Shown piece after piece: positions 33,485 through 43,052 of a stretch of DNA of 64,000 bases. This DNA is from Bacillus methanolicus (GTDB lineage Bacteria > Bacillota > Bacilli > Bacillales > Cytobacillaceae). The notes beneath the pieces are model-generated. The model had not been told where the DNA came from. It searched no databases and saw only the letters and a list, made by a program, of their open reading frames with translations. The DNA lies in assembly GCF_008764295.1 (NCBI RefSeq), contig NZ_VTQX01000014.1, positions 1 to 64,000 of the forward strand, read 5' to 3'. How positions within the stretch are numbered: the stretch's first letter is position 1; each line of letters begins with the position of its first letter. The position numbers and the translations under genes are program-made.

Positions 33485-35826
33485 ATGAATTCTAATTTCG
33501 AGGCAGAGCAACGACGATTAACCGGCGTAATGGAAAGCATCTCAGAGGAGATAAACAGATTGGAAGATGAAACATCACGCCGGAAAAATGAAGTCATACA
33601 AATTCGTAAACACTTCTGGGATGAAGTGAAAGTAAATACGGATACCTTCGATGACTATCTCGAAACGATCATTGGCTTGAGACAAGAGGTGCAAGCATTA
33701 TCCGTTAGTCAGGGAACTCATAGACATGCATCAAAGCGTCTCTCGACATTGCGACGTATGCAGGAAGTACCTTATTTTGGACGGATCGATTTTTAGAAGA
33801 AGATACTTCAGTACCTGAACAAATTTATATCGGAATTTCTACTCTTCGGGATGCTAGTGGAGAAAATTTTCTCATCTATGATTGGAGAGCTCCGGTGTCG
33901 AGTGTTTATTATGATTATCAACCTGGGCCAGCGAAGTATACGACCCCTGGTGGGATAGTTCAAGGAAAACTAGAAAAAAAGTGGCAATATCTTATTCGCA
34001 GTGGTCTTCTTCATTCAATGTTTGACACAAGCATTACGATTGGAGACGAGATATTACAGGAGGTACTTGGTAAAGAAAGCAATAAGAAAATGCACAATAT
34101 CGTTGCAACAATTCAACAGGAACAAAACAAAATTATCCGTTACGATAAGGGAAGACTTCTTATTGTACATGGAGCTGCAGGAAGCGGGAAGACATCGGCA
34201 GCTATGCAAAGAATTGCCTATTTGCTTTATAAATATCGCGGTCATCTTCTTGCCGATCAAATTATTCTTTTTTCTCCCAATAAGATGTTTAATAGTTACG
34301 TTTCCAATGTGCTTCCTGAACTTGGCGAAGAAAATATGCAGCAAGTAACGTTTCAGGAATATTTACAGCACCGCTTAAAGAGAGAATCACAACTCGAAAC
34401 TCCTTTTGATCAATTGGAATTTGTTTTGACGCAAAGGAGTTCTTCATTCTACAATTTAAGAATCGAAAATATTCAATTCAAAGCTACTACTACTTTTTTT
34501 AAAGCATTATATGCATACCATCAGTCACTAGCATTTTCTGGTATGCAATTCAACGATCTGATCTTTAGAGGACAGCCAATCATCACTTCTTCCCAAATCG
34601 CCGAACAATTTTATAACGATATTGGCACACTGCGATTTCATCAACGACTTGAAAAGGTCAAGGATTGGCTCATGATGAAACTAAAAGAAATTGAAAAAAA
34701 AGAACGGGATAAATCGTGGGTAGAGGAGGAAATAGAATTACTAAGTAATGAAGCATACCATCGGGCACATCGAATTCTAGCAGAAAAACGAGGCTTTACA
34801 CGGGAAAGATTAGCTGAGTACGAAATGGAACCGAAAGCACTTGCCCGTTTAATCGTTCATCAGAAATTAAAACCATTACGTAAGCAAGTAAAGACATTGC
34901 GCTTTATTCATTTCAAAGAGTTATATAAACAATTTTTTACTGATTCGGAAAGGGCCAAAAAGTGGATTGGCGAAGAAGTGCCGACAAATTGGGCTGCTAT
35001 TTGCCAATTGACAGTAAACATGCTGGAGGAAGATAAGCTCTATTACGAAGACGCAACCCCATATTTATTATTGAAGGAGCTAATTCAAGGTTTTCAGAGT
35101 AACAACACGATTAAACATGTCGTTGTTGATGAGGCACAAGATTATTCCCCATTTCAATTTGAATTTTTAAAACATCTATTCCCGAATGCTCAAATGACCG
35201 TCCTCGGTGATTTTAACCAAGCAATCTTTGCTCACGCGCGAGAGATGAGCGACTTTACGCAACTGACAAATCTTTACGGACAAGATGAAACAAAAGTATT
35301 CAATATAAGTAGGAGTTACCGTTCTACAAAACCGATTATTGAATTTACACGATCATTTCTTCCTAATGGTGACCAAATTATTCCCTTTGATCGAGAAGGT
35401 GAGGCACCTATATTAAAACAAGTAGCCAACCATGATCAACTTCATCGTTCCATCGCTGATATCATGAGCGATTTGCGCAATCATAATGTTAATAGTATTG
35501 CCATCATATGTAAATCTGCTGAGGAAAGTAGACGTGCCTATGAAGGGCTTTCCATAATCGAAGAAATGAAACTTTTGAAAAGCAATTCTCTCGAATATGA
35601 AGGAGGTATTGTTGTCATCCCAACGTATTTGTCAAAAGGGATTGAATTTGATGCCGTTATTATTTATGATGCCTCAGAGGATGTTTACGGCGACGAGAGT
35701 CTGAGCCGCACTTTTTACACGGCTTGCACAAGAGCTATGCATAAATTGATTATATACAGTGTGGGACAACCTTGCCGTTTGTTGCAAAAAGCTCGGCAAG
35801 AAAAATTAATAAGAGAAATGGATTGA
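33485..35826 (+). pseudogene. helD: HelD-type RNA polymerase recycling helicase, frameshifted
   Basis: The intact gene would encode about 780 aa, the size of B. subtilis HelD, a superfamily-1 ATPase that strips stalled RNA polymerase. The first part (33485-33796) gives the N-terminal coiled-coil arm and ends GRIDF-stop. The second part continues in another frame with FLEEDT..YIGISTLRD..DWRAPVSSVYYDY and carries Walker A GAAGSGKT, Walker B VVDEAQDY, and SRSYRST. Adding one T to the run of five at 33790-33794 joins both halves. ATG 33485 follows TAGGAG. The rest of the frame is clean, so the break is recent or a sequencing error. Confidence 0.85.
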
Positions 35827-35847
35827 AGCAAAAAAGGAGGAGTAAGC

Positions 35848-36162
35848 ATGAAAATAAACTTATATATTTTCGTTTCATCTTTAAAAAATAATCACAAAAA
35901 TGAAGTATTGCAAAAAAGCTACCAATCAGACTTTCGTCCGATGATCGGGGATATCGTTGATGATCCAGGCTTTCATCCGCAATACCATAATGGATACGAA
36001 ATCGTTAAAGTCACTATTAATTATCACACAAATGAATGTTATGTATCGCTACATCCACTCGCTATAGAATTGGAGGAGATAGAATGGGAAATGTACATTG
36101 AGAGGCTTATAGCGAATGGATGGCAAGTGATTTCAAAAGAGAAATGGAAATCATTTCAGTAA
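35848..36162 (+). CDS. Hypothetical protein, 104 aa
   Basis: I do not recognise this protein. It is small, acidic to neutral and probably soluble. The central SDFRPMIGDIVDDPGFHPQYHNGYEIVKVTINYH stretch (in two parts) suggests a compact beta-rich domain, and the C-terminal EEIEWEMYIERLIANGWQ suggests a helix. AAGGAGGAG precedes the ATG, only 21 bases after the helD stop, so it would be co-transcribed with it. Short proteins with a similar GDIVDDP..GYEIVKV arrangement are found in other Bacillus genomes, without known role. Confidence 0.6.
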   Translation: MKINLYIFVSSLKNNHKNEVLQKSYQSDFRPMIGDIVDDPGFHPQYHNGYEIVKVTINYHTNECYVSLHPLAIELEEIEWEMYIERLIANGWQVISKEKWKSFQ

Positions 36163-36251
36163 TTCAATAGACAGATAACTTATATCCATGAAAATCAAGT
36201 ATTACAAAAATTTTTTTAACAAAGTATAATCGGATATGGGAGTTGAGACAA

Positions 36252-37412
36252 ATGAATAAAAATGACATCGCTAATATCCGAAAGCAATTTAAACTAAATA
36301 ATAAGTATATGCATATACAAGAAATTTTTAACGTTTATGTGAAGAAGGAGACAGGAGAAATATATACACATATTAGCCAACCCTTTGAGATGCTTGAAAA
36401 AGAAGCCCAGGAGTTATTTTTGGCAAACTTCAAAAAAGTTCTAACTGGCCAGCTTGATTCTAAGCTGTTTGAATTAAAATTTCAACATGATTCGATCGGC
36501 GGTACACAAGAAATACTCCATGAAGGATTACAGTCAAGTTTATCGGAAGATTGGCAACAACAAATGCTTCGAATCGTTGAAAAAATGTTTGCTGTGAAAG
36601 TATATGAATATGATACGGTAGTTACCTTTATTCGTGGCGAGTATCAAAAACCAACCAAAAAACGTGATCAAGACGCAGAAACAGGTGGGGATGACGAAGT
36701 GTACTCCAGCTCCTTTATTTTCTGCAGTTTTAACAAGGCTGATCAACCGAAAAAGACGTTAACTTTTGACTATATTGAAAGGGAATTTAGACCCAATACA
36801 AATCTTGACCCAATCATTAATTTAACGACACCTTTGGCTGGATTTATGTTCCCTGTTTTTCACGAAAATGCTGCAGATGTGAATCGAATTCTTTATAGTG
36901 CAGGAAAAGCAAATGAACCAGATTATCGGTTCATTGCTGAAGTGCTGAATTGCGAAGATATCATCACGGCTGAAGAAGATAAAGCTAGCTTTGAAATCAT
37001 TATTCAAAAAGTCATTGGTGATGAAGTGGATACAGAAACAATTTCCAATGTATACGAAGAAATTACCCGAGTGGTGCAAGAAAACGAGGACAGCGAAGAA
37101 AACGAAGAGCCAAAACTTGACTATAAAGACATTGAACGCATTTTGACTGTTAGTGGTGTGGAAGATGTAGATGCAGAAAAAGTAGAATTTGCCTTTAAGG
37201 ACGTAATAGAGGACGAAAAACACGAATTTAAGGCGACAAATCTCGTTCCCAAGAAAATCAAGATTAGTACGAATGTTGCCGATTTAGCCATTAATCCAAA
37301 AGAAATGAAGAAAGTAAAGTACATTATGTTTGAAGGAAAAAAGTGCTTATTGCTCGAGATCGAAGAAGATATTCACCTCGAAGGATTTAAACTAGATACG
37401 ATCACCTTATGA
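36252..37412 (+). CDS. DUF4317-type protein of unknown function
   Basis: A 386-aa soluble, acidic protein with the features of the DUF4317 family: an N-terminal KNDIANIRKQFKLNN helix, a central VYSSSFIFCSFNKADQPKKTLTFDY region, and TTPLAGFMFPVFHENAADVNRILY. The C-terminal domain contains the LVPKKIKISTNVADLAINPKEM stretch (in two parts). The family is common in Firmicutes and its function is unknown. ATG 36252 follows GGGAG at 9 bases; the TTG at 36243 is too close to that site. A terminator follows at 37437, so it is monocistronic. Confidence 0.8.
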   Translation: MNKNDIANIRKQFKLNNKYMHIQEIFNVYVKKETGEIYTHISQPFEMLEKEAQELFLANFKKVLTGQLDSKLFELKFQHDSIGGTQEILHEGLQSSLSEDWQQQMLRIVEKMFAVKVYEYDTVVTFIRGEYQKPTKKRDQDAETGGDDEVYSSSFIFCSFNKADQPKKTLTFDYIEREFRPNTNLDPIINLTTPLAGFMFPVFHENAADVNRILYSAGKANEPDYRFIAEVLNCEDIITAEEDKASFEIIIQKVIGDEVDTETISNVYEEITRVVQENEDSEENEEPKLDYKDIERILTVSGVEDVDAEKVEFAFKDVIEDEKHEFKATNLVPKKIKISTNVADLAINPKEMKKVKYIMFEGKKCLLLEIEEDIHLEGFKLDTITL

Positions 37413-37436
37413 TTAGAAAAATAACCAAAACTCAGC

Positions 37437-37476
37437 GCCTATTGTTTTTCGTATAAGATAAACAATGGGCTTTTTT
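37437..37476 (+). terminator. Terminator after the DUF4317 gene
   Basis: GCCTATTGTTT (37437-37447) pairs with AAACAATGGGC (37460-37470), followed by six T. It lies inside the upstream extension of the next open frame, arguing for the later start of that gene. Confidence 0.85.
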
Positions 37477-37635
37477 CAAAGTAAATTTAGAAATCTAGCT
37501 CTACACAAAGTTTCCTCCACTCGTATTAATGTTGTATTACTGAAAATTGAAGATGAACAAATCCGAGGAAATGATACATTACTTGATAGCAACCCGATTC
37601 AAAGTGGTAAAATAAAGGAAAAACAGAGGTTTTAT

Positions 37636-38451
37636 ATGGATATTTTTAAAGCGCAAAAGGTGTGCAAAGAAATTGCTGGGGTTAAAGTTTTGCAAGATAT
37701 TTCCTTCTGCATCAGTCAAGGTGAGACCATCGCAATTAAAGGTAGCAACGGTTCTGGCAAGAGCAGTTTGATTAAGCTAATAGGCGGAATCTACGAGCCT
37801 TCCTACGGAATTGTCGAACGGGTGAAGATGAATATCGGTTATGTACCGGAGCACTTCCCTGAGAATATTCGGTTTAGCATAAAAGATTATTTACATTTGA
37901 TCGCAAAAATAAATGGGAAACTCGATCAAAAGGTTAACACGAAGATAGTGTCCTACGCAGACATTTTTGCTATCAAGGAATTTCTCCATACACCATTAAG
38001 AAAGTGTTCAAAAGGAACAAAACAGAAAGTTGGAATTATTCAGGCTTTGCTAATGGAACCTGATTTGATATTATTAGACGAGCCATTAACGGGTTTGGAT
38101 CAAACAACTCAGTCTAAAGTCATCAAGCAACTCCGGGCTTTTGCAAATATAACAACCATTGTTTTAACGACACATGAGCAAGTTCTTATAAACGAACTTG
38201 CCCCACGAATAATTGAGGTTGACAAAGGAAAAATCATTTCCGATTCTTTCGTGGAAATAAAGGAGAAGTTAAACATTATTAAAGCAAAAGTTCCACAGAA
38301 TAATCTATTACAAGAGTTGACATTTGTTGAGCAAAAGCTTTTGGGGGAAAATACCATTGAGTTTAAAGTTCCAATAACAGAATCTGATAAGGTGCTAAAA
38401 ATTCTTCTTGAACGAGGCTGTTCAATTATAGAATTGAAAGAAATGAGGTAG
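37636..38451 (+). CDS. ABC transporter ATP-binding protein
   Basis: A 271-aa ABC ATPase. Walker A is GSNGSGKSS (about residues 36-44), the signature region is CSKGTKQKVGIIQAL (the LSGGQ core reads CSKGT) and Walker B is LILLDEPLTGLD. The C-terminal about 70 residues resemble the tail of CcmA/BcrA-type exporters. ATG 37636 follows AGAGGT; the frame is open upstream but crosses a terminator. The permease gene follows after 4 bases. The substrate is unknown; exporters of antibiotics, bacteriocins or cell envelope components share this architecture. Confidence 0.85.
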   Translation: MDIFKAQKVCKEIAGVKVLQDISFCISQGETIAIKGSNGSGKSSLIKLIGGIYEPSYGIVERVKMNIGYVPEHFPENIRFSIKDYLHLIAKINGKLDQKVNTKIVSYADIFAIKEFLHTPLRKCSKGTKQKVGIIQALLMEPDLILLDEPLTGLDQTTQSKVIKQLRAFANITTIVLTTHEQVLINELAPRIIEVDKGKIISDSFVEIKEKLNIIKAKVPQNNLLQELTFVEQKLLGENTIEFKVPITESDKVLKILLERGCSIIELKEMR

Positions 38452-38455
38452 GGTA

Positions 38456-39160
38456 GTGAGTTCATTCGTCCATTATCAAATAAAAAATTACCTTCAATCA
38501 TTAAAGTTTGTTCCTCCTACCTTTCTATTTTTGTTATGGATATTTATTCTCTACACATATGACCATGCCCCCATTCTTAGCAGCTATGGGGCTTCATCGA
38601 TTGCAATATATTTAACAACAACATGGATTTCAATGACAGTTTTTACTTTGGAAGAAGAACAAGAGAAATATATTTTGTTTTTTCAACTTGGGAGTAAGGT
38701 TAAGTATTTATTCGGTAAATGGCTTTCCATTATAATAATTAGTCTTCCACTTCATGCGTTGGCAATTTTCTACCCAATCATGACAGGCAGCTTTAAGGGA
38801 AGTCTCTCGCTCCCATTAATTCTAATCTCAGTTTGCAGCCATGTAATTTTTTCGTTTTTTGGTATTTTAATAGGAACCCTATTTTCAGCAACAAAATGGG
38901 GGGCGAAAAAGTATTCGTGGTTATCTGCTGTACTCGTAATCGTTCTCTCTATTTCTGCAAAATCATTGGTGGAGTTAGCATCAATTGCAAAGTGGTTCTT
39001 ATGGATATTTCCACCCATTTTTACCGTGATCAGGCATATGGAGGAGGGAGATGAAATTTTATTTTTAGAATCTTTGTTCACCGATTCTATCATCATCCTC
39101 CTATACCTCATTATCAGTTTTGCTTTACTTATTATACTTTTTAAAAGAAAAGAAAGCTGA
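38456..39160 (+). CDS. ABC transporter permease
   Basis: A 234-aa membrane protein with six hydrophobic segments (about residues 20-33, 43-62, 91-109, 120-142, 157-175 and 207-229) and a short basic C-terminus. It matches the size and shape of ABC-2 type permeases. The GTG start (38456) follows AGGTAGGG, 4 bases after the ATPase stop, so the two are translationally linked and form a two-subunit exporter. There is no regulator beside it. The substrate is unknown. Confidence 0.78.
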   Translation: MSSFVHYQIKNYLQSLKFVPPTFLFLLWIFILYTYDHAPILSSYGASSIAIYLTTTWISMTVFTLEEEQEKYILFFQLGSKVKYLFGKWLSIIIISLPLHALAIFYPIMTGSFKGSLSLPLILISVCSHVIFSFFGILIGTLFSATKWGAKKYSWLSAVLVIVLSISAKSLVELASIAKWFLWIFPPIFTVIRHMEEGDEILFLESLFTDSIIILLYLIISFALLIILFKRKES

Positions 39161-39269
39161 ACCACAGAAAATACGATTATTTCTTTTACTTGATAAACGG
39201 CTATACCTCGTTACCCTTCATACATATTGTATTATGACAGTCTTAATCGTATACAAGGAGGTGAAGAGG

Positions 39270-39545
39270 GTGGTAAGATCTCCGCGCTTTTGTTTGTTCC
39301 CTCGTTATAATTGGTGCGGTCCGGGATGCAGTGGTCCAGGAACCCCTATCAACGCTGTCGATCAGGCTTGCCAACAACATGATTTTTGCTATCAATGGAC
39401 AAGGGATCGCTGCCGTTGTGACCGTGAGTTTATTGAACGACTCAAACCATTGCAAAACCGTTTCACAGAGGAAGGGAGACATGCGCGAATTCTGTCTCAA
39501 CATATGAAAATCGTTCGAGGAGTTAATTGTCTTTTTAAAAATTAA
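39270..39545 (+). CDS. Phospholipase A2-like small protein
   Basis: A 91-aa, very basic, cysteine-rich protein. The block YNWCGPGCSGPG, with NAVDQACQQHDFCYQW about ten residues later, reproduces the calcium loop (GxG) and catalytic CCxxHD helix of secreted phospholipase A2, in the form found in parvovirus-like and Bacillus PLA2 domains. The His-Asp pair and paired cysteines are present; in place of CCxxHD it reads ACQQHD. No signal peptide is visible, so it may be a spore or cytosolic protein. GTG 39270 follows a perfect AAGGAGGTGA; the frame is open upstream without a ribosome site. Confidence 0.75.
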   Translation: MVRSPRFCLFPRYNWCGPGCSGPGTPINAVDQACQQHDFCYQWTRDRCRCDREFIERLKPLQNRFTEEGRHARILSQHMKIVRGVNCLFKN

Positions 39546-39675
39546 TGCGTAATCATTCTGTTCTATTAAAAGAAGTTCTATCTTAGCAAAATTAGTTCAT
39601 ATAAAAAATTAACTAGAAAAGAAACGTTCAACACAGAAAAATAAGAAGAATAATAACATATGAATTGCAAAGTGC

Positions 39676-39708
39676 AGGCCTTTCGCTTCGAAACAAAGCA
39701 AAAGGCCT
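39676..39708 (-). terminator. Weak hairpin between the PLA2-like and isomerase genes
   Basis: AGGCCTTT pairs with AAAGGCCT, with an inner GCTT/AAGC stem. There is no good T run on either strand, so its terminator role is uncertain. Confidence 0.4.
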
Positions 39709-39715
39709 TAGCAGT

Positions 39716-40684
39716 TTATGTCCACCACATATCAGAGATAGCTTCTTTAAATATTAATGGCTTTAATGTATTCACTGCTTTTGATAATCCTTCATCAATC
39801 GACATAAGACCATCTTCATGTTCAATACTGACGACATAGTCATAATCGTATAGACGGAGGACGCTCAGCATGTCAGCCCAAACTTTAGCATCGTGCCCGT
39901 AACCAACCGTACGAAAATACCAAGAACGATTTTTCATATCGACATAGGAGGTCATATCCGTAATTCCATTCCGATTTAAAACAGGCTGATCGATGGTTGT
40001 ATCTTTAGCATGAAAATGATAAATTGCTTGTTCGCGACCTAATATTTTAATTGCCTCAACCGGATCAATTCCCTGCCACCACATATGGCTAGGATCAAGA
40101 TTTGCTCCGATTGCTTCCCCACATTCTTTTCTTAATCGAAGAAGAGTGGCGGGTGTATGGACAGAAAACCCGCCATGTAACTCAAGTCCAATTTTTACTT
40201 GATGCTGCTCAGCAAAACGGGCTTTTTCTTTCCAGTAAGGAATTATTTTTTCTTCCCATTGCCATTTTAAAATCTCTTGAAAATCATTTGGCCAAGGAGC
40301 AACTGGCCAATTGGGAAATTTTGCGTTTTCGTGATCACCAGGACAACCGGAAAAAGTATTGACAACAGGAATATTTAAGCTACTTGCTAACTGGATTGTT
40401 TTTGTTATTAACTCATCTGCTTCTTCACGTATCTTTTTTTGTGGGTGAAGTGGATTGGAATGACAACTTAAAGCGCTTACAATCAGGCCGCGACTTAACA
40501 CTTTATCGATAAAATCCTTTTGCTTTTCCTTATTACCTAGCAACTCATCGACGTTACAATGTGCATTCCCAGGATAGCCACCTGTTCCAATTTCAATAGC
40601 TTCAATTCCCATTGCCGCTACATGATCTAACATTTCCTCCAAGCCTTTATCCGAATACAATACAGTAAAAACACCTAATTTCAT
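39716..40684 (-). CDS. Sugar phosphate isomerase/epimerase (xylose-isomerase-like TIM barrel)
   Basis: A 322-aa TIM-barrel enzyme of the AP-endonuclease-2/xylose-isomerase-like superfamily. Metal-site residues are visible in GLELHGG (Glu, His), ANLDPSHMWW (Asp, His), HFHAKD (His, Asp) and SIEHED (Glu). It should isomerise or epimerise a sugar or inositol derivative in the cytosol. ATAAGGAGGG precedes the ATG. A 14-bp operator (40710-40723) of the same sequence class as those at 40827 and 42941 lies 26 bases upstream, so it belongs to the regulon of the divergent LacI-type gene. Confidence 0.87.
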   Translation of the reverse strand: MKLGVFTVLYSDKGLEEMLDHVAAMGIEAIEIGTGGYPGNAHCNVDELLGNKEKQKDFIDKVLSRGLIVSALSCHSNPLHPQKKIREEADELITKTIQLASSLNIPVVNTFSGCPGDHENAKFPNWPVAPWPNDFQEILKWQWEEKIIPYWKEKARFAEQHQVKIGLELHGGFSVHTPATLLRLRKECGEAIGANLDPSHMWWQGIDPVEAIKILGREQAIYHFHAKDTTIDQPVLNRNGITDMTSYVDMKNRSWYFRTVGYGHDAKVWADMLSVLRLYDYDYVVSIEHEDGLMSIDEGLSKAVNTLKPLIFKEAISDMWWT

Positions 40685-40709
40685 AAAATTTAACCCTCCT
40701 TATAACTTA

Positions 40710-40723
40710 TGTAATCCGTTACA
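40710..40723 (-). promoter_or_regulatory. LacI-type operator 1
   Basis: TGTAATCCGTTACA, a near-perfect dyad upstream of the minus-strand isomerase gene. Its reverse complement recurs exactly at 42941-42954. Confidence 0.8.
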
Positions 40724-40826
40724 TTTGATTATAACAAAAAAAATTTGAAATAATAATTAAAACTCTCAATATAATAACTTTTTTTTGATGATTGACAAAG
40801 TAGAGAATTAATTTTACAATTTGTTT

Positions 40827-40840
40827 TGTAATCGATTACA
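40827..40840 (+). promoter_or_regulatory. LacI-type operator 2 (autoregulatory)
   Basis: TGTAATCGATTACA is a perfect palindrome with the central CG typical of LacI-family sites, 30 bases before the regulator's ATG. Confidence 0.8.
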
Positions 40841-40869
40841 TGACTATAAGTTTGAAAGCAGGATGTTTG

Positions 40870-41859
40870 ATGGCAAATATACAGGAAGTAGCGCAAAAAG
40901 CTGGAGTTTCAGTTGCTACCGTTTCAAGAGTGTTAAATAACAATTCAACTGTAAGTCCAAGCACTAGATTAAAAGTTGAAAATGCAATAAAAGAATTAAA
41001 TTATGAACCGAGTATGCTCGGAAGAAATTTGCGAAATTCGGAGAGCCGTCTTTTATTAGTGCTGATTCCAAGCATTTCAAACCCCTTTTATACGGAAATT
41101 ATAAATGGCATTCAAAATACCGCGATTGCTCATCAATACAATATTCTTCTGTGTGAGACTAATTCGAATCCAGAACGTGAAAATATCTATTTTAATATGG
41201 TAAAAAACAAATTGGCAGATGGTGTCATTTCTATGGATCCTACAGTCAATATGCAAAAATTGATTGAGCTTGCTGAAAACCATTCTATTATTTTATGTAG
41301 TGAGTATGATGAAAGCAATGTAATTCCGTATGTAAGTATTGACAATGAAATGGCCGCTTATCACGCAGTTAAGCATTTGATTAAAATAGGCAATGAAAAA
41401 ATCGCACTTATCAATTCAGACGAAAAGTTTCTTTATGCAAGACAGAGAAGAAGTGGCTACGAAAGAGCTTTGGCTGAATTCAATCTACCGCTGCGCAAGG
41501 AATGGATCTATAATACAACCCAGCTTGATTTCCAAGACGGAGTGCAAGCGATGAGAATGCTTCTGAAATTAAAAGAAAAGCCATCTGCAATCTTTGCAGT
41601 ATCAGATACTTTGGCAATTGGGGCTTTAAAGGAAATGAACGCATCAGGGTTAAAAGCTCCTGATGATATTGCTGTCGTCGGCTTTGATAATATTAGTTTC
41701 TCCAATATGACAAATCCAACTTTGACTACGGTTGCTCAACCAATGTACAAAATGGGTTGTACTGCTGCGACCATGTTAATTAATAGTATTCATGAAAATA
41801 AAGCGGAAAGCATTTTGTTAGATCATGAATTGATTATTCGTGAATCGACAATGGGTTAA
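40870..41859 (+). CDS. LacI family transcriptional regulator
   Basis: A 329-aa repressor. The N-terminal helix-turn-helix and hinge read NIQEVAQKAGVSVATVSRVLNN followed by KVENAIKELNYEPSMLGRNLR (both in the LacI pattern), then a periplasmic-binding-like sensor domain with LLVLIPSISNPFYTEI, DEFLYARQR-like effector residues and VVGFDNISFSNMTNPTLTTVAQP. ATG 40870 is used; the upstream frame start (40840) overlaps the operator. It precedes a Gfo/Idh/MocA gene by 14 bases and is divergent from an isomerase. Operators at 40710, 40827 and 42941 define its likely regulon; the effector sugar is unknown. Confidence 0.92.
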   Translation: MANIQEVAQKAGVSVATVSRVLNNNSTVSPSTRLKVENAIKELNYEPSMLGRNLRNSESRLLLVLIPSISNPFYTEIINGIQNTAIAHQYNILLCETNSNPERENIYFNMVKNKLADGVISMDPTVNMQKLIELAENHSIILCSEYDESNVIPYVSIDNEMAAYHAVKHLIKIGNEKIALINSDEKFLYARQRRSGYERALAEFNLPLRKEWIYNTTQLDFQDGVQAMRMLLKLKEKPSAIFAVSDTLAIGALKEMNASGLKAPDDIAVVGFDNISFSNMTNPTLTTVAQPMYKMGCTAATMLINSIHENKAESILLDHELIIRESTMG

Positions 41860-41873
41860 GGAGGTTACAAAGA

Positions 41874-42878
41874 ATGGGGATTTCAGTAGGGATTATTGGC
41901 TGCGGCTCCATCACGAAGCATCGCCATGCACCAGAGTATAAAGCAAATCCTTATGTTGATCGTTTAGTTTTCTTTGATCATAATCAGGAACGTGCAATGG
42001 CGTTAGCCGAAAAATTTGCTGGCCATGCGGTTCAGTCTGTAGAGGAGCTTTATCAAGATCGGACGATTGCGGCAATCAGTGTTTGCTCAACCAATGATGT
42101 ACACCATATTCATTCGATTCAAGCATTATTACACGATAAGCATGTCTTATGTGAAAAACCACTAGCAATCAGCATAAAACATGCTGAAGAAATACTCGAA
42201 GCACAAAAGAAGTCAGGAAAAAAATTAATGGTTGCTCATAACCAACGCTTTACCGAGGCTCATAAAAAGGCAAAAGAATTAATTGATAGCAAGCAACTGG
42301 GTGAAGTCTTAACTTTTACAACTACTTTTGGTCACCAAGGTCCTGAATCATGGGGTGTTAATAAAAGTAATTCTACCTGGTTCTTTAAGAAAGCTCGTTC
42401 TTATTCGGGCGTTGCAGGCGATTTAGGGATCCATAAAATCGATTTAATTCATTATCTATTGAACGATGAGATCGCTGAAGTCCATGCTTTCCATAGCGCA
42501 TTAGATAAAGTAGACGAAAATGGAGAGCCAATAGAAGTATGCGACAACGTTGTCTGTGCGCTAAAAACAAAAAAAGGACGTCTGGGAACCGCTTCCTTCT
42601 CTTGGACATATTATGGTGCCGAAGATAATTCTACAGCGATTTATTGTCAAAAAGGGATCATAAAAATCTATCATGATCCGAAAGCACCGTTAATTATTGA
42701 AACAAAAGATGGAGAAGTGTGCAAATATCAATTTGATTCCATTCAGACGAATGACAATCAAACTAACAGTGGGGTTATTAATGCCTTTGTTGATGCAATT
42801 GTTCATGATAAAGAACCAGAAGTTACAGGAGAAGACGCAATAGCTACTTTAAGGGTCATTGAAAAAATACTAACATAA
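41874..42878 (+). CDS. Gfo/Idh/MocA family oxidoreductase (1)
   Basis: A 334-aa NAD(P)-dependent dehydrogenase. The Rossmann fingerprint GIIGCGSITKHRH is at residues 6-18, the conserved EKP of the family at CEKPLAIS (about residues 97-104) and the catalytic GGDLG..H motif appears as VAGDLGIHKIDL. Members oxidise or reduce cyclic sugars, inositols and sugar acids. AAGGAGGTTAC precedes the ATG. It lies 14 bases after the LacI-type regulator and should be co-transcribed with it. The partner isomerases and second dehydrogenase in this locus point to a keto-sugar or inositol-type epimerisation route. Confidence 0.9.
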   Translation: MGISVGIIGCGSITKHRHAPEYKANPYVDRLVFFDHNQERAMALAEKFAGHAVQSVEELYQDRTIAAISVCSTNDVHHIHSIQALLHDKHVLCEKPLAISIKHAEEILEAQKKSGKKLMVAHNQRFTEAHKKAKELIDSKQLGEVLTFTTTFGHQGPESWGVNKSNSTWFFKKARSYSGVAGDLGIHKIDLIHYLLNDEIAEVHAFHSALDKVDENGEPIEVCDNVVCALKTKKGRLGTASFSWTYYGAEDNSTAIYCQKGIIKIYHDPKAPLIIETKDGEVCKYQFDSIQTNDNQTNSGVINAFVDAIVHDKEPEVTGEDAIATLRVIEKILT

Positions 42879-42940
42879 AGTAAAAAGATCAGTCTTTTTT
42901 AAATGGAATTGACGAAGTCAGAATTTTCTTTTACTATAGA

Positions 42941-42954
42941 TGTAACGGATTACA
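42941..42954 (+). promoter_or_regulatory. LacI-type operator 3
   Basis: TGTAACGGATTACA, identical to operator 1 read on the other strand, about 100 bases before the second isomerase gene and its downstream transport genes. Confidence 0.8.
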
Positions 42955-43052
42955 TAATCAGCGATTTTACTTCTCTATAAAATTAGTAAAAGAACTGAAA
43001 TATCGGAAATGTCGAATAATGAAATCAATTACATCAATTAAAGGAGGTACGC

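Noticed and set aside
33790-33796. Programmed -1 frameshift in helD
   Set aside because: The sequence lacks a standard X-XXY-YYZ slippery heptamer and no stimulatory structure is obvious; a homopolymer indel explains it better.
37465-37635. 57-residue N-terminal extension of the ABC ATPase
   Set aside because: It runs across a clear terminator and lacks a ribosome site; the ATG at 37636 has AGAGGT at suitable spacing.
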